From positions 1 to 5,949 of the forward strand of contig CADCPP010000065.1 of the NCBI GenBank assembly GCA_902803355.1: 5,949 nucleotides of DNA, in the 5' to 3' direction. The position numbers and the translations under genes are program-made. Under the pieces are notes generated by a model. The model saw only the letters and a program-made list of their open reading frames with translations. It had not been told where the DNA came from and made no database searches. The stretch is from an uncultured Lachnospiraceae bacterium. Lineage in GTDB: Bacteria; Bacillota; Clostridia; Lachnospirales; Lachnospiraceae. Each line of letters opens with the position of its first letter. Positions within the stretch are counted from its first letter, which is position 1. Below, in pieces: positions 5,389 to 5,949 of the stretch.

Positions 5389-5949
5389 ATGAAGAAATGG
5401 GTGTATCTGTTCTCGGAAGGCAACGCGCAGATGCGCAACCTTCTGGGCGGCAAAGGCGCCAACCTTGCAGAAATGTCCAATATCGGCCTTCCCGTGCCGC
5501 AGGGCTTTACCATCACCACCGAAGCCTGCACGCAGTACTATGAGGACGGCCGTCAGATCAACGACGAGATCATGGGCCAGATCATGGAATATGTTGCCAA
5601 GATCGAAGAGATCAACGGCAAGAAGTTCGGTGATCTTCAGAACCCGCTGCTGGTTTCCGTCCGTTCCGGTGCCCGTGCGTCCATGCCCGGCATGATGGAT
5701 ACCATCCTGAACCTCGGCCTGAACGATGAGGTCGTCGCGGCCATGATCGCCGGCAACCCCGATCCGAAGTTCGAACGTTTCGTCTACGACTCCTACCGCC
5801 GCTTCATCCAGATGTTCTCTGATGTCGTCATGGAAGTCGGCAAGAAGTACTTTGAACAGCTCATCGACAAGATGAAATAAGAGCGCGGCGTGAAGTTCGA
5901 TGTGGAACTGACCGCGGCCGATCCTAAGGAACTGGCTGAACAGTTCAAG
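5389..5949 (+). pseudogene. ppdK: Pyruvate,phosphate dikinase, N-terminal part, interrupted by in-frame TAA
   Basis: PPDK interconverts pyruvate + ATP + phosphate with phosphoenolpyruvate + AMP + diphosphate in the cytoplasm, and in many clostridia serves glycolysis or gluconeogenesis. The N-terminal nucleotide-binding (ATP-grasp-type) domain is unmistakable: GGKGANLAEM at 20-29, GLPVPQGFTITTEAC at 33-47, VRSGARASMPGMMDTILNLG at 91-110 and FVYDSYRRFIQMFSDVVM at 131-148. ATG 5389 has a strong AGGAGG site and its own promoter. After Lys163 the frame meets TAA (5878-5880). The next 23 codons, beginning ERGVKFDVELTAAD, stay in frame and continue the PPDK sequence to the window edge. A single GAA-to-TAA change would explain this. 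The full enzyme is about 875 residues, so the 163-residue product would lack most of the ATP domain plus the phosphohistidine and PEP domains and should be inactive. Whether this is a real mutation or a sequencing error cannot be told here. Confidence 0.88.

Noticed and set aside
5890..5949. Restart of ppdK at GTG 5890 making a split two-gene PPDK
   Set aside because: No convincing Shine-Dalgarno sequence precedes the GTG, and the residues before it also match the continuous PPDK sequence, so a simple nonsense codon explains the data better.

Overview
The window looks like chromosomal DNA from a GC-rich member of the Bacillota, most likely class Clostridia. The evidence is the strong AGGAGG-type ribosome binding sites, sigma-A-type promoters with extended -10 elements, a clostridial-type pyruvate,phosphate dikinase (PPDK) and a Firmicutes-style primary sigma fold. 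The family or genus cannot be fixed from this sequence. There are no RNA genes, insertion sequences, CRISPR arrays or phage genes.

Layout: (1) 1-377, minus strand: N-terminal part of an NAD(P)H-dependent malate/L-lactate dehydrogenase-family (Ldh_2) oxidoreductase that runs off the left edge. (2) 378-637: divergent intergenic region with one promoter per strand and small repeats around each. (3) 638-1414, plus: polytopic membrane protein of DUF975-like character with a C-terminal zinc ribbon, closed by a strong intrinsic terminator (1451-1490). (4) 1561-5241, plus: an apparent four-gene operon starting at an extended -10 promoter. It encodes an HSL-type alpha/beta hydrolase, a condensation/alcohol-acetyltransferase-like acyltransferase overlapping it by ATGA, a six-helix membrane protein with an N-terminal zinc ribbon, and a sigma-70-like protein. 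(5) 5242-5388: intergenic region with an AT-rich possible weak terminator and the promoter of the next gene. (6) 5389-5949: start of ppdK, interrupted by an in-frame TAA after codon 163, with clear homologous coding sequence continuing in the same frame to the window edge.

Two things deserve attention. The sigma-70-like protein keeps regions 1.1, 1.2, 2.1-2.2 and a region-3-like helix pair. It has lost the tryptophan pair and glutamine used to melt and read the -10 element, and has no region 4 at all, so it looks like a core-polymerase-binding protein that cannot act as an ordinary sigma factor. It shares an apparent transcript with an esterase, an acyltransferase and a zinc-ribbon membrane protein, which together would suit acyl-ester chemistry at the membrane. 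No substrate can be read from the sequence. The second is the ppdK nonsense codon, which is either a real lesion or a sequence error.
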